Part shown: piece by piece, positions 12,337 through 21,763 of the stretch
Position numbering within the stretch: the first letter of the stretch is position 1
Layout: the number at the start of each line of letters is the position of its first letter
Source of the DNA: Talpa occidentalis
Taxonomy: Eukaryota > Chordata > Mammalia > Eulipotyphla > Talpidae
Direction: 5' to 3'
Length of the DNA stretch: 64,000 nucleotides
Assembly: GCF_014898055.3 (NCBI RefSeq)
Contig: NW_023601212.1
Location: forward strand, 47,604,329 to 47,668,328
Notes under the pieces: model-generated
The model's input: only the letters and a program-made list of their open reading frames with translations
What the model was told of the DNA's origin: nothing
Databases searched by the model: none
Position numbers and translations under genes: made by a program

Positions 12337-12611
12337 TTTTTTTTTTTTTTTTTAAGATTTATTTATTTATTTATACAAGCACTGGGTACAGTCAGAAGTG
12401 CAGGAGGGTGAGAGAATTCACCAGAGCCAGAGCGGGGAGCAGAACAGGCAGACTTGATGAAATACACTGCTGAGGGGAGCAGCAGGTATGGCAGGAGAGG
12501 TCTGTGGTGCCATGTGGGACCCTCGCCGGTGGCCGGGGATCAAACCGGCACTGCAATGACTGCGGGCAGCTTTGCAGACCAGCGCTCAAGCGCTGTGCCA
12601 CCAGGGGAGGC
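12337..12611 (-). repeat. tRNA-derived SINE, younger subfamily
   Basis: T17 then AAGATTTATTTATTTATTTATAC and head end CCACCAGGGGAGGC. No clear target duplication. Confidence 0.88.
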
Positions 12612-12825
12612 TCAACCCCCCGGACTTACCTTATGCCAATTAAGGGCAGCCTGCTTCACTATTTTGTGTGGGAGGCAAAAACTGCACCACTGAAACCCCA
12701 GTGCTGCCTTGCTTCACTGCCTTGAGCCTCAGTTTCCACTCCTGGAAAATGGACTAATATCACTTACTGTCAGAGTTTCTGAGACGTTGGTTGTCAAGTG
12801 ATAGCAATCTTGTTTATTTCACACC

Positions 12826-12985
12826 AGGATTTTTCAATCTCAGCATGATCTGCATTTTGGGCTCAAATTCATTTTTTTTTTTTTTTTTTGCAAGTGTGAA
12901 TGGCGGGGGTGGGGGGGTGGGGGGGGCTATGCATTGTGGGATATCTAACTGCATCCCTGGCCTCTTCCTACTAGATACCACTAGA
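12826..12985 (+). repeat. MER5A-like hAT transposon remnant with a G/T-rich insertion
   Basis: CATTTTGGGCTCAAATTC, GCATTGTGGGATATCTAAC and GCATCCCTGGCCTCTTCCTACTAGAT follow the MER5A order. A T17 run and a G-rich tract interrupt it at 12,871-12,929. Confidence 0.6.
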
Positions 12986-13104
12986 GAGTTACCAGCTAGA
13001 TTCAGCAGATACAAATACAAGATACCCAGGTAGATTTGCATTTCAGATAAACATAGAATACGTTTTTTGTCCTAAGGATGTCCCAAATATTGCTTGACAC
13101 ACAG

Positions 13105-13255
13105 CTATGACAAGGGTGCCAAGATTGTCTGGGGAAATGACAAACTTTTCAACAAAATGGTGCTGAAAACAAAGAAAAAATACAAGAAAATTAAAAAAAA
13201 ATAAACAAGAAAAGCTAACCAAACAAAAAGAAAAAAAAAACACAAAAAAGAAAAA
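13105..13255 (+). repeat. Diverged L1 ORF2 scrap followed by an A-rich tract
   Basis: GACAAGGGTGCCAAGATTGT and TTCAACAAAATGGTGCTG are L1 ORF2-like, followed from 13,160 by about 95 bp of A-rich sequence (AAAC/AAAG units) that leads into the U6 fragment. Confidence 0.6.
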
Positions 13256-13256
13256 A

Positions 13257-13304
13257 GTGCTTACTTCAACAGCACATATACTAAAATTGGAATTACAAAG
13301 AACA
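13257..13304 (+). pseudogene. U6 snRNA 5'-fragment in a U6/L1 chimeric retrocopy
   Basis: Starts GTGCTTACTTCAACAGCACA and continues TATACTAAAATTGGAA, which is the 5' end of U6 snRNA with the CpG positions changed to TA or AA, as expected of old methylated DNA. Similarity holds for about 36 nt strictly and about 48 nt loosely, then passes directly into L1 ORF2 sequence in the same orientation. U6-L1 chimeras made by template switching of the L1 reverse transcriptase are known in mammals. Confidence 0.82.
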
Positions 13305-13470
13305 TGAAAAAGACAACCCACAGAAAGGAGTAAACATTTGCAAATCACATATCTGACAAAGGACTTGTATACAGAATAGAAAAGAAACATTACCACTCAA
13401 TAATTAAAATATACATAACTCAGTTTAAAAAGGGAAAAGAATTTGAATAGACATTTCTCCCCCAACAACC
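13305..13470 (+). repeat. L1 ORF2 fragment joined to the U6 fragment
   Basis: Plus-strand L1 ORF2 3' portion (segments like AACATTTGCAAATCACATAT and GAATAGACATTTCTCC). It starts at the U6 junction, so it is the L1 half of the chimera. It stops abruptly before an L1 segment that belongs further upstream in ORF2. Confidence 0.75.
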
Positions 13471-13484
13471 TTGATAAAGGAGGA

Positions 13485-14630
13485 TATAATTGGAAGACTA
13501 CGCTTCCTGATTTTGAAAATTACTCCTAAGCCACAGTAATTACCACAGTGTGGTAGAAGTATAAGGATAGACAAACATTTCAATGGACTAGAATTTAGAA
13601 TCCAGAAATACAACTTTATTTTTTTCATCAATTTATTTCCCACAAGGGTGCTTAGTCTGTTCTGACTGCCATAACAAAATATCCTAGACCAGCACATTTA
13701 TTTTTTAAAATTTTTTAATTTATGCATACAAGAACTGGGGTACAGGCCAGAAATGCCAGGGGTGAGAGGATTCACCAGAGACAGAGTGGGGAATAGAACA
13801 AGCAGATTGACTGAAATACACTGCTGAGGGGAACAGCGGGCAAGTCAGGAGAGGTCTGCTGTGCCATGTAGGTAGCTCCCTCTCTGGCCAGGGATCAAAT
13901 TCATGCTGCAGTGGCTGCAGTGAGCTTCATAAGTTATGTCTTAACCCCTTGTGCCACCAGGGAGGCCCTAGACCAGCACATTTAAACAACAGATGTTCAT
14001 CTGTCACAGTTCTAGAGGCTGGAAGTCTAAGATCAAGGTGCCAGTCAGTTCAGTTCCTGGTGCGGACCTCTCTTTCTGGCTTGTAGACTGCCACCTCTTG
14101 CTGTGTCCTCACCTGGGAAATGGAGAAAAGAGAAAGAGGGAGAGAGAGAACTGGAGAGAACTCTCACTTTCTGGTGTCTCTTCCTTATAAGGACATTAAT
14201 CCCATCATTAGCTCCTACCCTGATGGCCTCATCTAACCCTGATTACCTTCCAAAGGCCCTACCTCCTAATACTTTAACATTGGGGCTATGGATTCAACCT
14301 GTGTGTTGTGGGGTGGAGGACGACATAAGCATTTATAGCAGGTGACAAGACCATTCAATTGGGAAGGAATAGTATCTCTAGCAAATGATGCTGGGACAGC
14401 TGGATCTCCACATGCAAAATAGTAGAGCTCAACCCCTACCTCACACCATACACAAAAAGTAACTCAAAATGAATCAAACAATTAAGAGTTAAAATCATAT
14501 AAATCTTAGAAGAAAACATTAGATTTACTCTCATGACCTCAAATTAGCACTGATTTCTTAGATCTGACACCAAAGGCACAAGAAACAAGTAAAAAAGCAT
14601 GCCTTCGTTACTGCCAGGCTCTGTGCCTCC
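13485..14630 (+). repeat. L1 ORF2 fragment interrupted by another repeat and a SINE
   Basis: L1 ORF2 sequence from about 13,485 to 13,630 (GTGTGGTAGAAGTATAAGGATAG) resumes at about 14,345 (GACAAGACCATTCAATTGGG) and runs to about 14,600. Between them lies an old repeat ending in the antisense-like TTTATAGCA, which itself is split by a SINE at 13,701-13,968. Three nested ages of insertion are readable. Confidence 0.7.
13701..13968 (-). repeat. tRNA-derived SINE, older subfamily
   Basis: Exact 16-bp duplication TAGACCAGCACATTTA at 13,685-13,700 and 13,969-13,984. Confidence 0.94.
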
Positions 14631-14802
14631 AAAAGGTCATAGTAAATAAAGGGGTTGATGGATCTTGAGCTTGCAGGAGAAATGTGCCAGAGGTGACTGG
14701 AAACGGAAGATGCAGACAAAATGTGACAATCCTTTTAGTCATGCCTTCAACCTATGAACATGGGTTATAAGACTCCTCTTTGTTCTTTCTAAGCAGGTTC
14801 TT

Positions 14803-15082
14803 TTTTTTTTTAAAAGATTTATTTTTATTTATTTATACAAGTATTGGGTACCGTCAGAAGCGCGGGAGGGTGAGAGAATTCACCAGAGCCAGAGCAGGGA
14901 GCAGAGCAGGCAGAAGGACTGAAGTACACTGCTGAGGGGAGCAGCGGGCGGCAGGAGAGGTCTGCGCGCCATGTGGGACCCTCTTCCAGTGGCTGGGGAG
15001 CAGCCGGGGATCGAACTGGCGCTGCAGAGGCTGTGGGCAGCTTCGCAATCCAGCGCTCAACCGCTGCGCCACCGGGGAGGCC
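14803..15082 (-). repeat. tRNA-derived SINE, younger subfamily
   Basis: 18-bp duplication CTTTCTAAG(C/T)AGGTTCTT, one mismatch, at 14,785-14,802 and 15,083-15,100. Confidence 0.94.
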
Positions 15083-15100
15083 CTTTCTAAGTAGGTTCTT

Positions 15101-16144
15101 GATCTCACCACTGAAATATTTTTTGATCACCTACTGTGTACCGAAATGGTGCCAGGCTTTAGGCATATAGCAGTGAACAAAACTGACTCAGTTCCTGCCT
15201 TCAGAGAGTTGACCCCGGTCACCTCTAGAAGCCTGAGATGGGATTCAGAGTCCTGCGAGTTCAGGGAAACCATGTGAGGAAGAGAGAGATAAAGGACAAG
15301 TTAGGGAAGGAACAGGTTCAGCTGGGGTCAAACTTCAATCTGACCTCAGAGTGTGTGTGTTTGCATGCTTGCATGCACCCTGGAGTGTGAATAGCACCAG
15401 AGTTGGAACCAGTTTGATAAAAGGGGTCAGGTCTCTAATCCGCCAAGGCTATTTGTCCTTGGTATGGGCTTCCCAGGGGGTGGAGGTCTGCTTTGGAGGC
15501 ATAACCCCTTTGGTGAAACTTTGGTTGAGAGCAATTCATAAGCAGTGGCTATGAACCATTAACATCCAATACTTAAGGTGGCTGGGATGGGGTGAACTGG
15601 CCAGCACAGGAGGTATGGGAGAGGCACCCACAGGATCCTCTCCAAACAACAACGTACATTAGAGAAGTAATATCATCAATGAGAATTTAATCACAATACT
15701 GTTAATGTTGGCTGCAAAGAGGGTGCCATTGGAGACAAGGAAAGGAAGGTCAGGCTGAGGGCTGAATGAGGGGCAGGAATGGGGGTGGAATCCTGGCTGC
15801 CTTGTCACTGAGGCAATTCTGGAGAGCACAGGTGGGTTTGAGGGGTTATTTCCTGTAGACCATGACATTGAGGCTGCCCTGCCCTCAGGTGTGTGACAAC
15901 CTGATCAGAGCTTGGGGTAAGTCGTGTTACTGTTGGTGGGCAGCTAGATTCTTTTGCTCGACTAATACTCAATTGAACATCTTGTGTATATGTACCAGTT
16001 ACCTATTGATGTATAAAATTATTATTTTAAAATAGTCAACAGTATCTCACAGTCTGAGTATTAGGAATGGGGGCATGACGGTGGATCTGGTGGAAATGAT
16101 CTCTTGGCAATCTCTGGCTCACAGTCTCTTAGGAGGCTGTGGTT
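15101..16144. other. Intergenic DNA, no gene seen
   Basis: Unique-looking sequence; starts with TGATCACCTACTGTGTACC, which resembles a MIR/L2-type old repeat. Nothing else recognised. Confidence 0.45.
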
Positions 16145-16159
16145 AAGAAGATAGCCAGA

Positions 16160-16789
16160 CGAGGGTGTGGAGAAAAAGGAACTCTTCTGCACTGTTGGTG
16201 GGAGTGCAAACTGGTCCAACCACTGTGGAAAGCTGTGTGGAGATTTCTGGACCTACTAAACATAGAGCTTCCATATGATCCAGCAATTCCACTCCTAGGT
16301 ATTTACCCAAAGGACACAGAAACATCAATTCCAAAGAACACCTGCACCCCTATGTTTATAGCAGCACTGTTTACAATAGCTAAGCTTTGGAAACAACCCA
16401 AATGCCCAAAAATAGATGACTGGATCAAGAAGATGTGGTACATATATACCATGGAATATTACTCAGCATTCAAAAAAGATAAACACATGCAATTTGCAGC
16501 AACATGGATGGCGCTGGAAGGGATCATGCTCAGCGAATTAAGCCAAAAAGAAAAAGAAAAATACCGGATGGTCTCACTCATAGCAGGAATCTAGAAAACT
16601 TAAATAAGGGACCAGGAAAATGAATAACTATAAGAAAGTGAAAATCAAAATCAACAAAAAACTATGAACCAGAGACACTTTTAGGGGGGCAGGGGCGGGA
16701 GGGGAGGGATTGGGGTCAGAATGGGGGCACTGCAATTGTATGGGGAATATAACAATAAAATTTATTATCTAATAAAAAAAAAAAAAAAG
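16160..16789 (+). mobile_element. 5'-truncated L1 (ORF2 C terminus and 3' UTR), with target duplication
   Basis: The ORF2 C-terminal frame is open to TAG at 16,592-16,594, followed by a GC-rich 3' UTR (GGGGGCAGGGGCGGGAGGGG), AATAAA and a poly-A tail. Flanked by a 15-bp exact duplication AAGAAGATAGCCAGA at 16,145-16,159 and 16,790-16,804. The perfect duplication and open frame mark a recent insertion. Confidence 0.95.
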
Positions 16790-17111
16790 AAGAAGATAGC
16801 CAGAGCTTGAGCCAGCAGAAGCTCTCCTGGGGTTATAGGGTCCACTACAAAGGTCACTCGCACACATGGGGGTGCAGGTGCTCGCTGTTATGGACAGGTC
16901 TCAGCTCCCCAGGGGCTTCTCCAGGGTGATGAATGAGTATCCTCATGAGTTGGTGGCTATCTTCCCCCTAAAAGAAGTGTACAGGAGCCCCAGGGTCTCC
17001 AAAGTCACACAATTACTCTGTCACATTCTATTAATTAGAATCAAATCACTAAGTCCAGTTACCCTCAAGGAGAGGGCAATGGAAAAAAGAGTCAAAGAAT
17101 TTAAGGACATA

Positions 17112-17390
17112 TTGGGCCTCCCTGGTGGCTCAAGGGGTTAAGCACAGCACTCTGAAGCTGTTCACTGCCTCTGCAGCATGAGTTCGATCCCCAGCCAGCC
17201 AGGGAGCTACCCACATGGCGCAGCAGACCTCTCCTGTCTCTCCTGCTGCTCCCCCCAGCAATGTATTTCAGTCAGTCTGCCTGTTCTGCTCCCAACTCTG
17301 TCTCTGATGAGTCCTTTCACCCTTACCCCCCCCACCTCTGGCCTGTACCCCAGTTCTTGTATGCATACATAATAAAAATCTTTTTTAAAA
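17112..17390 (+). repeat. tRNA-derived SINE, older subfamily (first of a pair at one target)
   Basis: Its left duplication is AAAGAATTTAAGGACAT at 17,094-17,110; its right duplication begins at 17,391 and was later split by the next SINE. Confidence 0.92.
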
Positions 17391-17402
17391 AAAGAATTTA
17401 AG

Positions 17403-17748
17403 GGGCCTCCCCGGTGGTGCAGCGGTTGAGCACCGGGTTGTGAAGCTGCCCGAAGCCTCTGCAGCGCCGGTTCGATCCCCGGCTACTCCCCGGCCACCGG
17501 AGGGGGGTCCCACATGGCGCGCAGACCTCTCCTGCCATCCGCTGCTCCCCTCAGAGTGTACCTCGGTCCTTCTGCCTGCTCTGCTCCCTGCTCTGGCTCT
17601 GGTGAATTCTCTCATCCTCCCCGCCTCTGACTGTACCCAGTGCCTGTATATATAAATAAATAAATAAATCTTAAAAAATAAAATAAAATAAAATGCATTG
17701 AAGGAAGGGATGAGTGCAAAACTAATGCAAAAGAAAATTAGGAAAAAA
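17403..17748 (+). repeat. tRNA-derived SINE, younger subfamily (second of the pair) with 3' transduced bases
   Basis: Inserted into the right target copy of the previous SINE: AAAGAATTTAAGG at 17,391-17,403 is repeated at 17,749-17,761. Its AAAAT-type tail (to about 17,693) is followed by about 45 bp of non-SINE sequence (GCATTGAAGGAAGGGATGAG onwards) and a second poly-A. Confidence 0.9.
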
Positions 17749-17852
17749 AAAGAATTTAAGGACATAGTTCAAACTTCTACATCATCAACTTTGGGGGGTA
17801 GTTTTGAGATAAAATTCCACACCATAAAATCCACCATTTAAAAGTAGATCAT

Positions 17853-18384
17853 CAGGGCCTCCCTGGTGGCCTAGGGGTTAAATTTCAGCACCATTACTGA
17901 GATGGCCCACTACAGGCTAACCCACATAGAGTGTGGCAGACCTCTCCTGTCTCTCCTCCTGCTCCCCTCAGCAGCGTGTTTCAGTAAATCCACCTGCTCT
18001 GCTGCCCACTCTGACTCTGGTGAATCCTCTCAACCCCACACCTCTGGCCTGTACCCCAACTCTTCTACATAAAAATAAATTAAATCTGGGCCTCCCTGGT
18101 GGTGCAAGGGGTTAAGCACCGCACTATGAAGCTGTCCGCAGCTTCTGCAGCACAAGTTTGAGTTCGATCCCTGGCCAGCCAGGGAGCTACCCACATGGTG
18201 CAGCAGACCTCTCCTGTCTCGCCTGCTGCTCCCCTTGGCAGTGTATTTCAGTCAGTCTGCCTGTTCTGCTTCCCACTCTGTCTCTGGTGAATCCTCTCAC
18301 CCCCAGCATTTCTGGCCTATACCCCAGCTCTTGTATGCATAAATAAATAAATCTTTTTAAAAAATTAAATCTTTTTTTTTAAAA
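17853..18384 (+). repeat. tRNA-derived SINE with internal deletion, split by another SINE
   Basis: Body 17,853-18,087 and last bases 18,373-18,384. Outer duplication AAAAGTAGATCAT at 17,840-17,852 and 18,385-18,397. The tRNA-like part is shortened and lacks a good B box. Confidence 0.85.
18088..18361 (+). repeat. tRNA-derived SINE, older subfamily, nested in a SINE tail
   Basis: Exact 11-bp duplication AAATTAAATCT at 18,077-18,087 and 18,362-18,372, both within the tail of the surrounding SINE. Confidence 0.9.
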
Positions 18385-19080
18385 AAAAGTAGATCATTCA
18401 CTGCTTTTTATTTTGTTCACAATGCTGGGCAGCCTTCACCACTATCTAGTCCAGAAAATTTCTGTCATCCTAAAAAGAAACTTGGTGCCTGATACAATTT
18501 CCCCCTGTCCAACCCCTGGCACCTGCTATTCTATCGGTCTCTATGGATGTGATGCCTCTAGGGACCTTCACAAATGGAATCACACAGTATTTGTCCTTCT
18601 TGAGTGTGGCCCATTTCACTAAGCATCGTGTTGTCATGGTTGACCCATGTTGTAGCCTGTGTCTGAATTTTATTCTTTTTTATGGCTGAGTGATAGTCCA
18701 CTATATGGATGGACCACATTTTGTGTATCTATTCATCTGCTGATGGACATTTGGATTGTTTGTATGTATATGGAGAAGTGTCATATAACTTTTCAAGAAA
18801 TCACCAAGCTTTTCCATGTCAGCTGCACTATTTGACATTCCCACTAGCAATGCACAGGCATAAGGGCTCCAATTTCTGCACAGCTTTGCCAACCCTTGTT
18901 ACTTTCTGTTGTTTTTTTCAAATAGTCATCCTAATAGGTGTGAGGTTTTAAGTTGCATTGTAGTTTTAAATTGCATTTCCCTAATGATTAGTGGTGTTGA
19001 GCATCTTTTCATGTGCTTGTTGGACTTTTGTATATTTTCTTTGGAGAAATGTCTATTCAGATCCTTGCCCTATAATTTTT

Positions 19081-19372
19081 TTTTAAAACTAATATTTTCT
19101 TTTTTTTTAAGATTTATTTATTTATACATGCACTGGGTACAGTCAGAAGCACGGGAGGGTGAGAGAATTCACCAGAGCCAGAGCGGGGAGCAGAGCAGGT
19201 AGAAGGACCGAAGTACACTGCTGAGGGGAGCAGCGGGCGGCAGGAGAGGTCTGCGCGCCAGGTGGGACCCTCCTCCGGTGGCCGGGGAGCAGCCAGGGAT
19301 CGAACCGGCGCTGCAGAGGCTGCAGGCAGCTTCGCAACCCAGCGCTCAACCGCTGAGCCACCGGGGAGGCCC
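19081..19372 (-). repeat. tRNA-derived SINE, younger subfamily
   Basis: CCCTATAA flanks both sides (19,066-19,073 and 19,374-19,381). Between the outer T9 run and the inner T9 run are about 18 extra bases (AAAACTAATATTTTC), perhaps transduced. Confidence 0.87.
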
Positions 19373-19594
19373 TACCCTATAAAATTTTTATTATTGCTTT
19401 TCATTGTTGATTTTATTTATTATATAATTATAATATGATATATTGTTATTTATTATTGTCTTTTTATGGATGGCAGTCACTTATCAGATACATGGTTTGC
19501 AACCTTTTTTCTTCCATTCTGTGAGTTGTCTTTTAACATTCTTGGTAGTACCTTTTAACATACAAAGATTTTAAATTGTTAAGAAATCCAATTT

Positions 19595-20142
19595 GGTCCT
19601 CCCTGGTGGTGCAGCGGGTTGAGCACAGTGCTGTGAAGCTGTCCACAGTCTCTGCAGCATTGGTTCAATTCCTGGCCAGCCAGGGAGATTCCTGCATGGC
19701 AGACCTCTCCTGTCTCGCCTGCTGCTCCCCTCAGCAGTGTATTTCAGTCGTCTGCCTGTTCTGCTCCCTGCTCTGTCTCTGGTGAATCCTCTTACCCTCC
19801 TGTACCTCTGGCGTGTACCCCAGCTCTTGTATAAAAAAAAAAATCAATCGGGCCTCCCCAGTGGCGCAGCGGTTGAGTGCTGGGTTGCAAAGCTGCCCTC
19901 AGCCTTTGCAGCACTGGTTCGATCCCCGGCTGCTCCCCGGCCACGGGAGGAGGGTCCCACATGGCGAGCAGACCTCCCCTGCCGCCCGCTGCTCCCCTCA
20001 GCAGTGTACTTCGGTCCTTCTGCCTGCTCTGCTCCCCGCTCTGGCTCTGGTGAATTCTCTCACCCTCCCGCGCTTCTGACTGTACCCAGTGGGGGTATAA
20101 TTAAAGGTATACCTATTTAAAAAAAAAATCAATCAATCAATC
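19595..20142 (+). repeat. tRNA-derived SINE, intermediate type, with a second SINE in its tail
   Basis: Body 19,595-19,849; outer duplication AAATC(C/T)AATTT at 19,585-19,594 and about 20,147-20,156. The tail was re-entered by the next SINE. Confidence 0.85.
19850..20126 (+). repeat. tRNA-derived SINE, younger subfamily, nested
   Basis: Duplication AAATCAATC at 19,841-19,849 and 20,127-20,135, followed by a (AATC)n expansion. Confidence 0.88.
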
Positions 20143-20399
20143 AATAAATCTAATTTGAAATCTGCCTAATTTGAAATCATACAGTCAATCTCCAAGTTTT
20201 CTTCTAAGTGTTTTATGGTTTTGACTTATATTTAGATCTTTGATACATTTTGAGTAGATTTTTGTATTTGGTGTGAGGTAGAGGTCCAAATGATTCTTTT
20301 GCCTGTAGAGCTCCAGTTTTCCCAGTACCATTTGTTGAAGAAACTATCCCCACCCCATTGAATGGTATAATGATCAAGTTTCTGCAGAGAAAGAGAACC

Positions 20400-20401
<2 letters not shown>

Positions 20402-20454
<53 letters not shown>
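20402..20454 (+). repeat. (GA)n microsatellite
   Basis: An almost pure run of GA dinucleotides, about 25 units, just before an ancient repeat 3'-end-like segment. Confidence 0.97.
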
Positions 20455-20457
<3 letters not shown>

Positions 20458-20800
20458 TTATTGTAAAGAATTCAGTCACATTAGTATGGAGGTTTGACAA
20501 ATCCAAAATCTGCAGGCTAGAGGCCAAGGAAGAGTGTTGCAGTTAGAATCCAAAGATGGTCTGCTGACAGAACCCCTTCTTTCTCTGAGGAGGCCGATTT
20601 TTTCTATTAAGGCCTTCAACTGCTTAAACAAGGCTCACCTATATTATGGGTAGTAATCTGCTTTACCCAAGTTTGCTGATTTAAATATCAATCTCCTCTA
20701 AAAATCACCTTCACAGGGACATCTAGAATAATGTTTGATCACACATCTGGGTACTGAGAGCTAGTGAAGCTAACACACAAACTTAACCATCATAAGCCCA
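20455..20800 (+). repeat. Ancient interspersed repeat, probably L1M 3' end
   Basis: Contains segments typical of a common old mammalian repeat (AAATCTGCAGGCTAGAGGCC, TTCTATTAAGGCCTTCAACT, GTAATCTGCTTTACCCAAG, ACCATCA near the end). Family name is uncertain without a library search. Confidence 0.6.
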
Positions 20801-21127
20801 CTCCTATCACCTGTACTCATGCACATCCCCTTAAACTATGCTTAATCTCCAAGTAAAGACAGAAACAAGATAATAATTTCACCTAACACATTAAAACCAC
20901 CCGGCATACAACCGAAATTCACTACTCCACAGATGAGAATGCAAAGTCTTTGAGAGATGTTTATTTTTATGATATAAAATCAACACATCCTTTTACATAA
21001 GGAGATAAGGAGATAAGAAAAAGGCATTGCGTTTATATACATAATGCAGTTTATATATATCACACACATTTATAACAAAACAAGGAGAAAATATTAATGA
21101 CAGTTACAGTGCTCATTTCTGTGAGCG
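20801..21127. other. AT-rich intergenic DNA, nothing recognised
   Basis: Low-complexity AT-rich sequence with TATATA runs near 21,045. No gene or named repeat could be supported. Confidence 0.4.
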
Positions 21128-21133
21128 ATGGTG

Positions 21134-21763
21134 TGCTGCATTAGATAAATTTATCCTATCTGGTTTACCTGGTAAAGTTACACTACAAGGGAATCACTGT
21201 CACTTAAAAAAATGGTAAAACTCTAATATGTACAAAAATGTTAACATTGGTTTTCTAAAACAAAATCTTTCAATACCTGATGTATGTAAATTGTCAATGA
21301 TTATTGTTGCCTTGCAATATTATATACTTCAATGGTCTAATGTCTGCAGGACTTATTTCTACACAAAATAAAAAAAAAGGCCTCAATTGATTCAAAATAA
21401 TAAACTTTTGAGAGTAAAAAATTATTTTCTACAAAGAACTGTATAAACTGTTGATACACCTGATTTTTACTGTTTTGTTTGGCATAACATTGAAAATGTT
21501 TTTACATTTTGCCTTGATTCAACAAAGTTTTCTTGTTTTGACTGACCACACTCTACAGCAATGTTATATATATATGTATATTTTTCTTTTTCTAGCAGAG
21601 CTAACCTTTTGTGTGGCTTTGAGTACAATTCTTCCAGGGAGCTGACATAGAGCTAAACTAAAATGTGGAGAAACTGCTGCTTTGTTCGTAGGGTTCCAGA
21701 CACCTCTGAAAATGATGAGAAAGCTTGCCTCCATTGGCAGGACTGAATAGCCCGGTTCCCTGA
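21134..21763. other. AT-rich sequence before the env remnant, unclassified
   Basis: AT-rich DNA with no recognised gene. It may be decayed retroviral internal sequence or older host DNA. ATGGTG|TGCTGCA at 21,128-21,140 resembles the expected left edge of the MMTV-like element, but the sequence beyond does not match its LTR. Confidence 0.3.

Larger units (their letters stand above)
17795..20368 (-). repeat. Old L1 (ORF2 3' half and 3' end), antisense, carrying nested SINEs
   Basis: Antisense L1M-type sequence starts near AAAATTCCACACCATAAAAT at 17,811, passes CCCTAATGATTAGTGGTGTTGAGC (18,980-19,003) and ends near 20,368. Five SINE copies interrupt it (17,853; 18,088; 19,098; 19,595; 19,850). 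Confidence 0.8.

Noticed and set aside
16139..16594. 151-codon frame as a host gene
   Set aside because: It is the C-terminal end of L1 ORF2 in a 5'-truncated insertion with target duplications.
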